Origin: JASJBU01 sp963797085
GTDB lineage: Bacteria; Pseudomonadota; Gammaproteobacteria; Chromatiales; Chromatiaceae
DNA: 64,000 bases
Direction of reading: 5' to 3'
Assembly: GCA_963797085.1 (NCBI GenBank)
Contig: CAWCOA010000026.1
Span: 186,001-250,000, forward strand
Below, in pieces: positions 47,301 to 56,375 of this stretch; the first letter of the stretch is position 1; every line of letters begins with the position of its first letter. The position numbers and the translations under genes are program-made. The notes under the pieces were generated by a model. That model saw only the letters and a list, made by a program, of their open reading frames with translations, did no database searches and was not told the origin of the DNA.

Positions 47301-48557
47301 CTAGCGTCTCATCGACTCGAAAAACTCTTCGTTGGTCTTCGAGACCTTGAGTTTGTCATACAGGAATTCCATTGCAGCCAGCTCATCCATGGGATGCAGG
47401 ATCTTGCGCAGAATCCACATCTTCTGCAGTTCATCGGGTTTCATCAGGAGTTCTTCACGGCGGGTGCCGGAACGATTGATATTGATCGCGGGGAAGATAC
47501 GTTTCTCGGCAATCCGTCGATCCAGATGGACCTCCATGTTGCCTGTGCCCTTGAACTCTTCATAGATCACATCATCCATACGTGAACCGGTCTCCACCAG
47601 CGCGGTAGCGAGGATGGTCAGGGAGCCACCCTCTTCCACATTGCGCGCCGCCCCAAAAAAGCGTTTTGGACGATGCAGCGCATTCGCATCCACACCACCA
47701 GTCAGCACCTTGCCTGAAGAGGGGATCACTGTGTTATAGGCTCGCGCCAGGCGGGTTATGGAATCGAGCAGTATCACCACATCCTTTTTATGTTCGACCA
47801 GCCGCTTGGCCTTCTCGATGACCATCTCGGCCACCTGCACGTGACGCGTGGCGGGTTCATCAAAAGTACTGGAAATCACCTCACCACGCACCGAGCGCGC
47901 CATCTCGGTCACCTCTTCCGGGCGTTCGTCGATAAGCAGAACCATCAGGTAACACTCTGGATGGTTATGGGCGATGGACTGGGCAATATTCTGCAACATA
48001 ATCGTCTTACCCGCCTTGGGCGGTGAAACAATCAGGCCACGCTGTCCCTTACCGATGGGAGCACAGAGCTCAATGGTTCGTGCCGTGATATCTTCCGTGC
48101 TGCCGTTCCCCATCTCCAGATGGAAACGCTGATTGGCGAATAACGGGGTGAAGTTTTCGAAGAGGATCTTGCTCTTGGCATTTTCCGGCTTGTCATAGTT
48201 GATCTCGGCAACCTTGAGTAATGCGAAGTAGCGCTCCCCATCCTTCGGCGGCCTGATCTTGCCTGAAATAGTATCTCCAGTCCGCAAACTGAAACGGCGG
48301 ATCTGACTGGGCGAGACATAGATGTCATCGGGCCCTGCCAGATAAGAGCTGTCGGCTGATCGCAAAAATCCAAAACCATCCTGTAGAATTTCAAGAACCC
48401 CGTCACCGTATATGCTCTCCCCTTTTTTGGCATGCGCTTTGAGAATCGCGAAAATCTGATCCTGCTTACGGGTACGCGACATGCCCTCGATATGCATTTC
48501 CTGTGCAAGCTCCACCAGAGCCGGTACCGGCATTTTCTTGAGTTCAGTAAGATTCAT
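47301..48557 (-). CDS. rho: Transcription termination factor Rho
   Basis: Rho is the RNA-dependent ATPase helicase that ends transcription. The 418 residues from MNLTELKKMPVPALVELAQ include the RNA-binding domain with GFGFLRS, Walker A GPPKAGKT as SPPKAGKTIML, and Walker B VVILLDSITRLARAYN. A longer frame to 48620 lacks similarity. trxA lies upstream with a 176-bp leader in which I see only a weak AACGCC/GGCGTT hairpin. Confidence 0.97.
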   Translation of the reverse strand: MNLTELKKMPVPALVELAQEMHIEGMSRTRKQDQIFAILKAHAKKGESIYGDGVLEILQDGFGFLRSADSSYLAGPDDIYVSPSQIRRFSLRTGDTISGKIRPPKDGERYFALLKVAEINYDKPENAKSKILFENFTPLFANQRFHLEMGNGSTEDITARTIELCAPIGKGQRGLIVSPPKAGKTIMLQNIAQSIAHNHPECYLMVLLIDERPEEVTEMARSVRGEVISSTFDEPATRHVQVAEMVIEKAKRLVEHKKDVVILLDSITRLARAYNTVIPSSGKVLTGGVDANALHRPKRFFGAARNVEEGGSLTILATALVETGSRMDDVIYEEFKGTGNMEVHLDRRIAEKRIFPAININRSGTRREELLMKPDELQKMWILRKILHPMDELAAMEFLYDKLKVSKTNEEFFESMRR

Positions 48558-48733
48558 AATGGTTTGGAGTGTTTTGAGAATAACTAATTTGGAAAGGAAA
48601 GGTGCGTTGTTTAAACGCACTGAGATTGAGTAAAAAAATCTGGGATTAGGCTAGAAGGAATCGGTTTTTAGTTAACGCCTTTGGAGGAAGTGTAGCAGGC
48701 GTTTTATATTGGTCCAGCCTTGCTGCAGATCAG

Positions 48734-49060
48734 CTACATATTACTGTCGATAAAAGCAATCAGTTGTGATTTTGAAACAGCGCCAACCTTGGTCGCCTCC
48801 ACTTCTCCGCCTTTAAACAGCATCAAAGTTGGGATCCCACGAATACCGTAGCGAGGGGGCGTATTGGGATTGTCATCAATGTTGAGTTTGGCAATCTTGA
48901 GTCTGCCGGCATACTCTTCGGCGATCTCGTCAAGCACCGGCGCAATCATTTTGCAGGGCCCGCACCACTCTGCCCAATAGTCAATCAACACCGGCTGGTC
49001 TGATTTTATTACATCGGATTCAAAAGAGTCATCAGTGACATGAATAATCTGCTCACTCAT
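48734..49060 (-). CDS. trxA: Thioredoxin 1
   Basis: The 108-residue protein has the active site WAEWCGPCKMIAP and cis-Pro GIRGIPTLMLF. It reduces cytoplasmic disulfides. The trxA-rho order is conserved in gammaproteobacteria. Confidence 0.97.
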   Translation of the reverse strand: MSEQIIHVTDDSFESDVIKSDQPVLIDYWAEWCGPCKMIAPVLDEIAEEYAGRLKIAKLNIDDNPNTPPRYGIRGIPTLMLFKGGEVEATKVGAVSKSQLIAFIDSNM

Positions 49061-49386
49061 ACTATGAGTTTCTCCAACTTAACTGTGGGATTTAGTGCGG
49101 CAGCTGCAGGCAGCAACTGCGCTTTATTTGTCTTCAGGATACTAGGGCAGTGCAAGTAAGACCAGTTACCACTGAGTCGGCCCCATAAAAACATCCTGGT
49201 ATTCAATCTAAAAACGAAGAGTTTTTCAAGCATTATCTTAAAAAAGTAGCTTCTAGTGACTAAATTTGTCATCCACACCTTTGAAAAAGGCATTATTTAC
49301 CCATGTTTTAATGCTGACACTGGGTCATACATGAACCTACTTACTGATTTGTTCAAAAGATCCACTGCATATCCTTGCTTGAGAAA
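49061..49386. other. 326-bp intergenic region upstream of trxA
   Basis: This is the leader and promoter region of trxA. On the minus strand TTGAAA (49224-49229) and TTGAAT (49201-49206) have a 17-bp spacer and could be its promoter. A 78-codon open frame runs across the region into trxA, but its composition looks non-coding. Confidence 0.4.
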
Positions 49387-49704
49387 TCACACCTTCTTTT
49401 TATTCGATACTGATTTGAGCGTATCTTCCATCTGACACATTTTGGCTATCGCAAGCAGTGACTCCGGCATCCCTTCGATGGATATTTCCCCGCCCATTTG
49501 TTTCGCTTCAGCTATCCATTCGAGCAAGAGCGCAAGACCGGCACTGTCTGCATGATCCACATCCGCAAGATTAAGATTCACGTTTTTGGTTGTTTCAAAT
49601 AAGGCCTTCGAATCAGCCAGCAGCTTGCGGGTTGTCGCAAAAGTCATGTCTCCGCTGATGCGAAAACGAGAGTCTTCTTCTTTATCTATTTTTGCTTCTG
49701 TCAA
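49387..49704 (-). CDS. mlaB: STAS-domain protein, MlaB-like
   Basis: The 105 residues form a STAS domain with LADVDHADSAGLALLLEWIAEAK, which includes the conserved Ser-Ala-Gly segment. MlaB binds and regulates the MlaF ATPase of the phospholipid transporter. It follows mlaD after only 12 bp, so there is no room for mlaC between them. Confidence 0.85.
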   Translation of the reverse strand: MTEAKIDKEEDSRFRISGDMTFATTRKLLADSKALFETTKNVNLNLADVDHADSAGLALLLEWIAEAKQMGGEISIEGMPESLLAIAKMCQMEDTLKSVSNKKKV

Positions 49705-49716
49705 AATAATACCTAT

Positions 49717-50187
49717 TTATTCTTGTGCATTTTCTTCCGCTTTACTGAAGAGGAACTGACCGATTATCTCCTCCAACACCAGTGCAGGCTGCGTCATACT
49801 GATCTCACTGCCTTCCTCCAGCACATCTTCACTGCCACCCGGGTCGAAACCTACATATTGCTCCCCAAGCAACCCTGAAGTATAGATTTTTGCAATCGTA
49901 TCTTCGGGTATCTGGCTGTACTGAGTTTCAACTCGCATAGTGACAACGGCTTCGAAATTGCTTTGATCATAGTGAATTCCCACCACACGGCCAATGCGCA
50001 CTCCGGCCATGGACACAGCGGAACGCACCTTCAAACCGCCAATATTGTCAAATCTTGCAGTGACCAGATAGCCATCGTTTGATGTCATTGCACTCAGGTT
50101 GCTCACCTGCATGGCGAGAAAAAACAGCGCCACCAAACCAATTGCCATGAAAGCGCCGACGGTGATCTCGAGTTGCCTTAATTTCAT
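49717..50187 (-). CDS. mlaD: Phospholipid-transport substrate-binding protein MlaD
   Basis: The 156 residues have one N-terminal membrane helix (TVGAFMAIGLVALFFLAMQV) and the MCE domain: VTARFDNIGGLKVRSAVSMAGVRIGRV and TIAKIYTSGLLGEQYVG. MlaD hexamers sit on the periplasmic face of the MlaFE complex and hold lipid. The C terminus VLEEIIGQFLF is typical. Confidence 0.95.
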   Translation of the reverse strand: MKLRQLEITVGAFMAIGLVALFFLAMQVSNLSAMTSNDGYLVTARFDNIGGLKVRSAVSMAGVRIGRVVGIHYDQSNFEAVVTMRVETQYSQIPEDTIAKIYTSGLLGEQYVGFDPGGSEDVLEEGSEISMTQPALVLEEIIGQFLFSKAEENAQE

Positions 50188-50190
50188 CTC

Positions 50191-50973
50191 TCAGTCTCCA
50201 AACATCAGGGCGGTAAGAACAAAGTCCAACACCAGAACTGCCAGTGCTGAATGCACTACCGTTCGAGTCGTAGCACTGCTCACCCCTTCAGAGGTAGGCA
50301 CCGCATCATAACCCTGGAACAGGGCAATCCAGGTGCAAACAACACCAAATACAATACTCTTAATCACACCATTGACTACATCTTCCGACCAGTCAATCTT
50401 TGCCTGCATTTGACTCCAGAAAGCCCCTTCATCCACACCCAGCAGGCCGACACTGACAAAATACCCACCAATTATGCCGATCGCACTGAACATGGCGGCC
50501 AGCAACGGCATTGAAATAAAGCCTGCATAAAAACGCGGCGTCAATACCCGCTTTACCGGATCCACAGCCATCATCTCGAGCCCGGACAGCTGTTCAGTGG
50601 CCTTCATCAGGCCGATCTCGGCAGTCAAAGCGGAGCCTGCACGACCGGCAAACAGCAACGCAGTCACCACCGGGCCCAGTTCCCGGACCAGCGATGCTGC
50701 CACCATGACCCCCAGGCTGTCTTCCGCACCGAACTGGGACAGGATGTAGTAGCCTTGTAGGCCCAGCACCATACCCACAAACAGACCAGACACCACCACA
50801 ATAACGAAGGTCCTCACACCGACCGCATGGGCCTGACTGACCAATAATCCCAGGCGAGGAAGCAGGGTCGTGATACCGGAAAGTATCTGCGCGAAGAGCA
50901 GGTGCGCGCGCCCCAGACGCGCCAGCGCATAGAGCCCCTTACGACCTAAGCGGGCGAGTGGATCCAGATTCAT
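50191..50973 (-). CDS. mlaE: Phospholipid ABC transporter permease MlaE
   Basis: The 260-residue membrane protein has the family segment LVRELGPVVTALLFAGRAGSALTAEIG and EQLSGLEMMAVDPVKRVLTPR. It forms the channel through which MlaF drives lipid to or from MlaD. It overlaps mlaF by 4 bp. Confidence 0.96.
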   Translation of the reverse strand: MNLDPLARLGRKGLYALARLGRAHLLFAQILSGITTLLPRLGLLVSQAHAVGVRTFVIVVVSGLFVGMVLGLQGYYILSQFGAEDSLGVMVAASLVRELGPVVTALLFAGRAGSALTAEIGLMKATEQLSGLEMMAVDPVKRVLTPRFYAGFISMPLLAAMFSAIGIIGGYFVSVGLLGVDEGAFWSQMQAKIDWSEDVVNGVIKSIVFGVVCTWIALFQGYDAVPTSEGVSSATTRTVVHSALAVLVLDFVLTALMFGD

Positions 50974-51800
50974 TTCCTCTCTCCAGAGTCCATCATGTCA
51001 TCCAAAAACGGCGGCGCATCATAGTGAAATGAGACAGGGCCATCTGGCAGCCCCTGCATAAACTGGCGCACAGACGGAGATTCCGAAGCGGCCAACTCTT
51101 CCGGCGTGCCAGACTCGAGCACCTTGCCTTTGGATATAACGTAGATGAGATCGGAGATACTGGAGGTCTCTTCCACATCATGGGAAACGACAATACTCGT
51201 CAATTTGACCGCATCATTCAGACTGCGTATCAACTTGGCCAGGATACCCACAGAGATCGGATCCTGCCCGGTGAAGGGCTCATCATACATCACCATCATC
51301 GGATCCAACGCAATCGCCCGCGCCAGAGCCACCCGTCGGGCCATGCCTCCGGAGAGTTCAGCCGGCATCAACGCCTTGGCGCCGCGCAGACCGACAGCCT
51401 CCAGTTTCATTAACACTACCCGGTGGATCATTGCCGTCGGCAGGCTTGTATGCTCGCGCAGTGGATATGCCACATTGTCGAAGACCGACAGGTCAGTCAA
51501 CAAAGCGCCGCTCTGAAACAGCATGCCCATGCGCATGCGCAGCTTGAACAGCTCCTTTCTGGAGAGTTTATGCACATCCAGGCCATCCACGACGATAGTC
51601 CCTGAATCAGGCTGCAATTGACCACCAATCAGCTTCAAGAGGGTAGTTTTGCCCGTCCCGCTCGGTCCCATGACCGCTGTAATCTTGCCTCGCGGGATAT
51701 CTATATCCACACCGTTAAAGATTGCGCGCTCCCCTTGATAAAAATGGAGATCCCGGATCTTTACGAGTGGCTCGTCAGAATCTGTTGTGTTACTGGGCAT
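50970..51800 (-). CDS. mlaF: Phospholipid ABC transporter ATPase MlaF
   Basis: The 276 residues carry Walker A GPSGTGKTTLL, signature LSGGMARRVALARAI, Walker B MVMYDEPFTGQDP and the switch His in VVSHDVEE. The start at 51800 gives MPSNTTDSDEPLVKIRDL; a 10-codon extension has no support. It heads the mlaFED-B unit that maintains outer-membrane lipid asymmetry. Confidence 0.96.
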   Translation of the reverse strand: MPSNTTDSDEPLVKIRDLHFYQGERAIFNGVDIDIPRGKITAVMGPSGTGKTTLLKLIGGQLQPDSGTIVVDGLDVHKLSRKELFKLRMRMGMLFQSGALLTDLSVFDNVAYPLREHTSLPTAMIHRVVLMKLEAVGLRGAKALMPAELSGGMARRVALARAIALDPMMVMYDEPFTGQDPISVGILAKLIRSLNDAVKLTSIVVSHDVEETSSISDLIYVISKGKVLESGTPEELAASESPSVRQFMQGLPDGPVSFHYDAPPFLDDMMDSGERK

Positions 51801-51861
51801 AAACCTCGAAGACGCGACACAGGGAAACAATGCGCCATTGTGTCGGGTGGCGGTTTAAGCG

Positions 51862-52494
51862 TCAAGCAAGCCCCATCAACTGCCCCAGCAGCTGGAGCTT
51901 CCTGATGGACTCAATTGACGGAGGCGAGCCTGAAACAGAGAGCAGAACCTCGGCATTCGGCTGCACAGCATCCCGCAACTGCTCAAAAAAACCACGCTGA
52001 GCGGCGAGATCTCCCAAATTCTTACTGTTGAATGAGAATGCCCGCCCGCACATCTCCAGGTGAGGGAGGCTGGGCAAAGGCGCCAGCATACTGGCAGCTG
52101 TCGACCAAAAGGTCTTGCTGCCACGCTGTGTATTGATCACCGCAAATCCTTCCCCCCAAACTTCCCTGGCAAGCCCAGCGTCGACAATGTAGCCACCGAA
52201 ATTACTTGTTAAAATAGAGGCTTGCTTATCACACAGAGAGACTTCGACTGGACTTGTGAGCTCCAGAAAAAAACGGAAAGAATCGCTGACATCATCAACC
52301 CAGCTTTGCAGCAGATCCGGCCCGGCATCAATCCAGGACGCATGGGGAACCAAGACCTCGGAAAACTCGTTGGCGAAATAGCCCAATCGCCACTCCTCCG
52401 GCAGATCTTCTGGATAGAAGCCTCCGACCCATGCCGGGTGAGCCCAGTCAACCGGCATTATGTGCAGGGTTGGCGATGGATGGGGCATAATCAT
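51862..52494 (-). CDS. Conserved protein with DUF72-like N terminus
   Basis: The 210 residues start near MPVDWAHPAWVGGFYPEDLPEEW, which resembles the DUF72 opening, but the usual downstream aromatic motifs are weak. FRFFLELTSPVEVSL and GGYIVDAGLAREVWGEGF follow. It has no signal peptide. It lies 61 bp before mlaF on the same strand and diverges from a small zinc-ribbon gene. The function is unknown. Confidence 0.65.
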   Translation of the reverse strand: MIMPHPSPTLHIMPVDWAHPAWVGGFYPEDLPEEWRLGYFANEFSEVLVPHASWIDAGPDLLQSWVDDVSDSFRFFLELTSPVEVSLCDKQASILTSNFGGYIVDAGLAREVWGEGFAVINTQRGSKTFWSTAASMLAPLPSLPHLEMCGRAFSFNSKNLGDLAAQRGFFEQLRDAVQPNAEVLLSVSGSPPSIESIRKLQLLGQLMGLA

Positions 52495-52520
52495 TAGATC
52501 AGCAACGGAGCAGTCAGCAT

Positions 52521-52706
52521 ATGGCAGAGATTCTACCCTTCAAAAAGAGAAAACTCAGTGAGATAAACAAAGGCAGGAGCCTGTGCCGGGAGGGTTTCCA
52601 TAAATGGCGGGTCGTCAAAGAGCGCATCTTCGATGTAAAACAGGGCAGATTAGTGACTGAATATCGGTGTAGCCGCTGCGGCAAGGCAAAAATCCGGTGT
52701 TTGTGA
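52521..52706 (+). CDS. Small basic zinc-ribbon-like protein (61 residues)
   Basis: The product MAEILPFKKRKLSEINKGRS continues to a Cys pair (CSRCGKAKIRCL) with another Cys-His set upstream (LCREGFHKW), which could form a zinc ribbon. GGAG lies about 10 bp before the ATG. Lys and Arg are abundant, which suggests nucleic-acid binding. It diverges from the DUF72-like gene by 26 bp. The family is unknown to me. Confidence 0.65.
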   Translation: MAEILPFKKRKLSEINKGRSLCREGFHKWRVVKERIFDVKQGRLVTEYRCSRCGKAKIRCL

Positions 52707-52754
52707 AACATCAATCCTATCGCCCAGCGGCTGATAACTATAAAACCCGACTGT

Positions 52755-53066
52755 TCATGTGAGCAACAATCTCTCCACGACCTCTCCAGCGATCAGGTGT
52801 TTTTCAAGGATCTCGTCCACATCCTCACGATCTACAAAGGTGTACCAGACTGCTTCTGGATAGACCACGATCACAGGCCCCTTCTCGCATCGATCCAGAC
52901 ACCCCGCCGTGTTGATCCTGACCCCGCCCGGGCCTGTAAGGCCAAGCTCTTTTACCCGGCCTTTCAAATAGCTGCGCATATTTACCGCACCATGCTGTGC
53001 ACAGCAGGAACGCCCATCATCTCGTTGATTGGTACAGAAAAAAAGATGGTGGCGATAGTAAGACAT
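52755..53066 (-). CDS. Thioredoxin-like (2Fe-2S) ferredoxin
   Basis: The 103 residues have the cluster ligands of the thioredoxin-like ferredoxin family: FFCTNQRDDGRSCCAQHG and NTAGCLDRCEKGPVIVVYPE. It is a soluble electron carrier or a cluster-binding protein of unknown partner. It is divergent from the glcF-like gene. Confidence 0.9.
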   Translation of the reverse strand: MSYYRHHLFFCTNQRDDGRSCCAQHGAVNMRSYLKGRVKELGLTGPGGVRINTAGCLDRCEKGPVIVVYPEAVWYTFVDREDVDEILEKHLIAGEVVERLLLT

Positions 53067-53147
53067 GGGCAGTACCCGCAGTGATCCAGTGTTGAATACC
53101 CGCTATTATAGGTTCTGCATGAAAAAATCTATCCACTCAGACAGTCC

Positions 53148-54356
53148 GTGATCAGCGACCCTCTACTCAGGGAGGCAGACCGTTGCGTGAAATGCGGTCT
53201 CTGCCTGCCACACTGCCCAACTTATCTGAAGCTATCCGATGAGGCCGACTCCCCCCGAGGGCGCATTGCGCTGATCCAGGCGCTGCTAACCGAAGATCTG
53301 AGTTTAACGCCCAAGCTGCAACTGCACCTTGACCGCTGTCTCGGCTGTCTGGCGTGTGAAAAAGCCTGTCCATCCGGGGTGACTTTTGGCAACCTGATTG
53401 ATGGCGTCCGCCACCGAGTTCGGCAAACACATAAACCAACAGGCTCGCAACTCAGGCTCTGGCAGCTGAATATTCTGAGTGACCGCAACCGACTCAAAAA
53501 GTATACCGCTGCGTTACCCTTGCTGCGCCGCAGTCACCTGCTTGCCTTAGGAAAAAAAATCGCGCCGAAGCGCCTGAAACACCCATTGGAAGTGGCGGAG
53601 GTCTTGCCTGATGGATATGCGGAACCCGGACTATTCCCGGCCCATCAACCCAGAGGGAAAAGTGTCCAACTCTTTATCGGCTGCGTCGGGAGCATCGCCG
53701 ACCAACCCGCCATCAAAGCTGCCATAGAACTGCTTAGTAGGCTTGGTTATGCGGTGGAGATCCCTAAAAAGCAGGCCTGTTGTGGCGCCTTACATCGACA
53801 TAATGGCTTTCCCGCAGAGGCACAGCAACTGTGTGACGCCAACACTCAACAGACTGATGCCAGCCATGCGGAGGCACTCATCACCCTGGCGACCGCCTGC
53901 CACCTTGAACTGGTCGAACGGAAAACCAGCAGACTACCAGTAATATTTATTACGGATTTTTTGGCACATCTCATTAATTCAAAATCCACAATCGCAGAAT
54001 TCAAGCCACTGTCAGTCAAGGTTGCCGTGCACTCTCCCTGCAGTGCCAGAGCAAACCAGACCAGCCGATTGTTGGCAACGATTCCCGAATTGCAGGTCAT
54101 CGAACTTCCAGAAAACAACTTGTGCTGCGGTGCCGCCGGCAGCTATCTAGTGACTCAGCCTGATCTTGCCAGAAGCTTTGGGCAAGCCAAACAGACCATT
54201 CTCAAATCGACCATGCCGGATATCCTGGTCACCTCAAATACCGGTTGTGCAATTCAGTTTCGTATGCAAATTCACCAGGCAAAGCTGAATATCGAAGTTC
54301 TCCATCCTGTGGAATTGATCAATAGACAATGGAGAATTAATGGTTTTCAAACTTGA
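53148..54356 (+). CDS. glcF: Glycolate oxidase iron-sulfur subunit-like protein
   Basis: The 402 residues carry two 4Fe-4S motifs, CVKCGLCLPHCPTY and CLGCLACEKACPSG, then two CCG domains (CCGALHRHNG and NLCCGAAGSYLV). GlcF transfers electrons from glycolate oxidation. No glcD or glcE is adjacent, so the partner subunits must lie elsewhere or the substrate may differ. The start is GTG. Confidence 0.87.
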   Translation: MISDPLLREADRCVKCGLCLPHCPTYLKLSDEADSPRGRIALIQALLTEDLSLTPKLQLHLDRCLGCLACEKACPSGVTFGNLIDGVRHRVRQTHKPTGSQLRLWQLNILSDRNRLKKYTAALPLLRRSHLLALGKKIAPKRLKHPLEVAEVLPDGYAEPGLFPAHQPRGKSVQLFIGCVGSIADQPAIKAAIELLSRLGYAVEIPKKQACCGALHRHNGFPAEAQQLCDANTQQTDASHAEALITLATACHLELVERKTSRLPVIFITDFLAHLINSKSTIAEFKPLSVKVAVHSPCSARANQTSRLLATIPELQVIELPENNLCCGAAGSYLVTQPDLARSFGQAKQTILKSTMPDILVTSNTGCAIQFRMQIHQAKLNIEVLHPVELINRQWRINGFQT

Positions 54357-54389
54357 ACCCTAACCATCACTGGCGTTATCTTGTAACTC

Positions 54390-55034
54390 ATGCAAAATCG
54401 ACACTACAACACTGCGGACCAGATCTTGATCGGAATCGATCAGGCCCTGCGCACTCTTTTTGGCCGCCCCCAGGTTACCGAACGCCCAAATCCCTCCCTG
54501 AATATCGAAGAACCAGAGTTATCCGAAGTGGAGCGGAATGAAACCGCGCGGTTGATACGTATCAACCACACAGGCGAGGTCTGCGCTCAAGCCCTCTATC
54601 AAGGACAGGCATTGACCGCAAAACTTCCGGAAATCAGGGCCAAGATGGAACGCGCAGCCCATGAAGAGAATGATCATTTGAACTGGTGTGAGAAAAGACT
54701 GCAGGAGCTGGATGATCGTAAAAGCCTGCTCAATCCATTCTGGTACGCGGGATCATTTGCGATCGGTGCCGCTGCCGGTCTAGCAGGAGACAAATGGAGC
54801 CTCGGCTTCGTTGCTGAAACTGAACATCAAGTGGAGGCCCACTTGGACGAACACCTTCGCCGGTTACCTCAATCTGACAAGAAGAGCAGGGCCATCCTGG
54901 AACAGATGAGAGAAGATGAGATACACCATGCCACTGTTGCTCTTGAGTCTGGAGGAGTAAAACTGCCTCCGCCAATTACATTGGCTATGAAGCTTACGTC
55001 TAAAATAATGACCAGATCAGTTTATTACCTTTAA
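54390..55034 (+). CDS. coq7: Demethoxyubiquinone hydroxylase Coq7
   Basis: Coq7 performs the last ring hydroxylation of ubiquinone synthesis. The 214 residues have di-iron ligands in INHTGEVCAQALYQGQ, AHEENDHLNWCEKRL and VEAHLDEHL/MREDEIHHATVAL. Chromatiales use this type instead of UbiF. The gene ends 3 bp into a convergent 52-codon frame. Confidence 0.95.
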   Translation: MQNRHYNTADQILIGIDQALRTLFGRPQVTERPNPSLNIEEPELSEVERNETARLIRINHTGEVCAQALYQGQALTAKLPEIRAKMERAAHEENDHLNWCEKRLQELDDRKSLLNPFWYAGSFAIGAAAGLAGDKWSLGFVAETEHQVEAHLDEHLRRLPQSDKKSRAILEQMREDEIHHATVALESGGVKLPPPITLAMKLTSKIMTRSVYYL

Positions 55035-55189
55035 CCTGAAAATAGTGTCTTCAATGCTTGGCGATCCACTACCTGGTCCACGTCAGAAGCAATAATCTGG
55101 ATTGTGACAGTCAAACTGAAGCTCAACGCAACCAACAGCACCAGTACAACGAAAAAATCTGGCTTCCGATTTGAGTGCTGATTATTCAT
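55031..55189 (-). CDS. Possible 52-residue single-helix membrane protein
   Basis: On the minus strand ATG at 55189 opens a frame with a short polar N terminus (MNNQHSNRKPDF), one clear membrane helix (FVVLVLLVALSFSLTVTI) and a polar tail ending LKTLFSG. It overlaps the coq7 stop by 4 bp. The ribosome site is weak (AAGAA). The clean N-in helix-tail layout argues for a real gene, but this is unproven. Confidence 0.5.
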   Translation of the reverse strand: MNNQHSNRKPDFFVVLVLLVALSFSLTVTIQIIASDVDQVVDRQALKTLFSG

Positions 55190-55276
55190 TTCTTAAATTG
55201 CCATATATTCAGTTAGTTATCTTAAATTATTCACTTACTTCCCAGCTTAAACTTTGAAGAAGATCACATTGCAGGA

Positions 55277-55813
55277 TTAAAATTGCCGCGAAGAAACGAG
55301 ACAAATCCAAATCCATCTATTTCTTTTCTCTTCCTCTTCCTCAGTTTCTTCTATGGCGCCAGCGGCAAGTAACGCTTCTCTGATGTTTGCGTAACCACCT
55401 TTCGTGGAGAGGCTCAACGCCGTATTCTGCGCTTGATCTTTTAGATTCACATCACAGCCCGCCTGAACAAGCAACCCCACCACTTCGAGATGCCCAAATG
55501 CAGCTGCGTCCATTAAAGGCGTAGCGCCTCTGGCATCAGCTAGATTAACATCCGCACCTGCCGACAGTAACGCATGAACTGTCAGCTGATTCCCATTAAA
55601 CGCTGCCAAGTGCAGTGCACTACGACCTGTTGGATTCTTACTGTTTACATCGACACCCTGGGCCAAAAGATCTCTAACAGTATCTATTCGTCCACCCATA
55701 GCTGCCGCTACAAGCCCCTGCCCTTCAGTAGGTTCAACTGCAAAGCACACCGAAAAAGTCGATATAATCATGCTGCAGAACAAGCAAATTTTTAACACCG
55801 CATTGTTTTCCAA
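55277..55813 (-). CDS. Secreted ankyrin-repeat protein
   Basis: The 178 residues start with a signal peptide (LKICLFCSMIISTFSVCFA) followed by four ankyrin repeats, such as GRSALHLAAFNGNQLTVHAL and GATPLMDAAAFGHLEVVGLL. The C terminus is acidic then aromatic. The start is TTG 55813 or GTG 55798; the latter gives a tidier signal. It is probably a periplasmic protein-binding module; the partner is unknown. Confidence 0.82.
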   Translation of the reverse strand: MENNAVLKICLFCSMIISTFSVCFAVEPTEGQGLVAAAMGGRIDTVRDLLAQGVDVNSKNPTGRSALHLAAFNGNQLTVHALLSAGADVNLADARGATPLMDAAAFGHLEVVGLLVQAGCDVNLKDQAQNTALSLSTKGGYANIREALLAAGAIEETEEEEEKRNRWIWICLVSSRQF

Positions 55814-55948
55814 TGAATAGCACTACTTATCACTTCGGCTGAAACGTTTAATTCTTGAACCGACTTGCCCATTGCGCTTCACTCACTCGCTAAGTAACCT
55901 TGTAGTACTTTTTTAGTTTTACAAAACGAATCACGAACAAGACGTAAC

Positions 55949-56332
55949 ATGATCCAAGAAACTCCACACCAGATAGCTGTACAAGTTGAGACGGACTACG
56001 TCGAGAATCAATCAGTCCCGGAAAAACATCGTTACGTCTTCTCATATACCATCACAATCAGAAACGATGGCTCGGAAGCTGCAAAACTGCTAAACCGCCA
56101 CTGGATCATCACTAATGCAGACGGCAAAGTACAAGAAGTGAAAGGCGAAGGAGTGGTGGGCGAAAAACCACATTTAAAACCTGGAGAATCATTTCGTTAC
56201 ACCAGTGGCACTGTCCTGGATACGCCTGTTGGAAGCATGCAGGGCAGCTATGATATGGTAGATAATCAGGGCAATCATTTTGATGCCCAGATACCTGCTT
56301 TTTCCCTTGCTATGCCGGGCAGCCTGCATTAA
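55949..56332 (+). CDS. apaG: ApaG protein (DUF525)
   Basis: The 127 residues have the ApaG beta-sandwich with TIRNDGSEAAKLLNRHWIIT and GEKPHLKPGESFRYTSG. Its biochemical role is unclear, but it travels with apaH, encoded 0.7 kb downstream. A YjdF gene lies between them. Confidence 0.95.
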   Translation: MIQETPHQIAVQVETDYVENQSVPEKHRYVFSYTITIRNDGSEAAKLLNRHWIITNADGKVQEVKGEGVVGEKPHLKPGESFRYTSGTVLDTPVGSMQGSYDMVDNQGNHFDAQIPAFSLAMPGSLH

Positions 56333-56375
56333 TTCTCCCGTATTAAGGTCGATTCCCAGGTAAACTATCTTCCAC

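Noticed and set aside
49057..49293. A 78-codon minus-strand frame just before trxA
   Set aside because: It runs into the trxA ribosome site, has no ribosome site of its own and covers the expected leader and promoter.
53148..54356. Anaerobic glycerol-3-phosphate dehydrogenase subunit C or LutA
   Set aside because: The two ferredoxin motifs followed by two CCG domains and the length of about 400 fit GlcF better, though no glcD or glcE is near.
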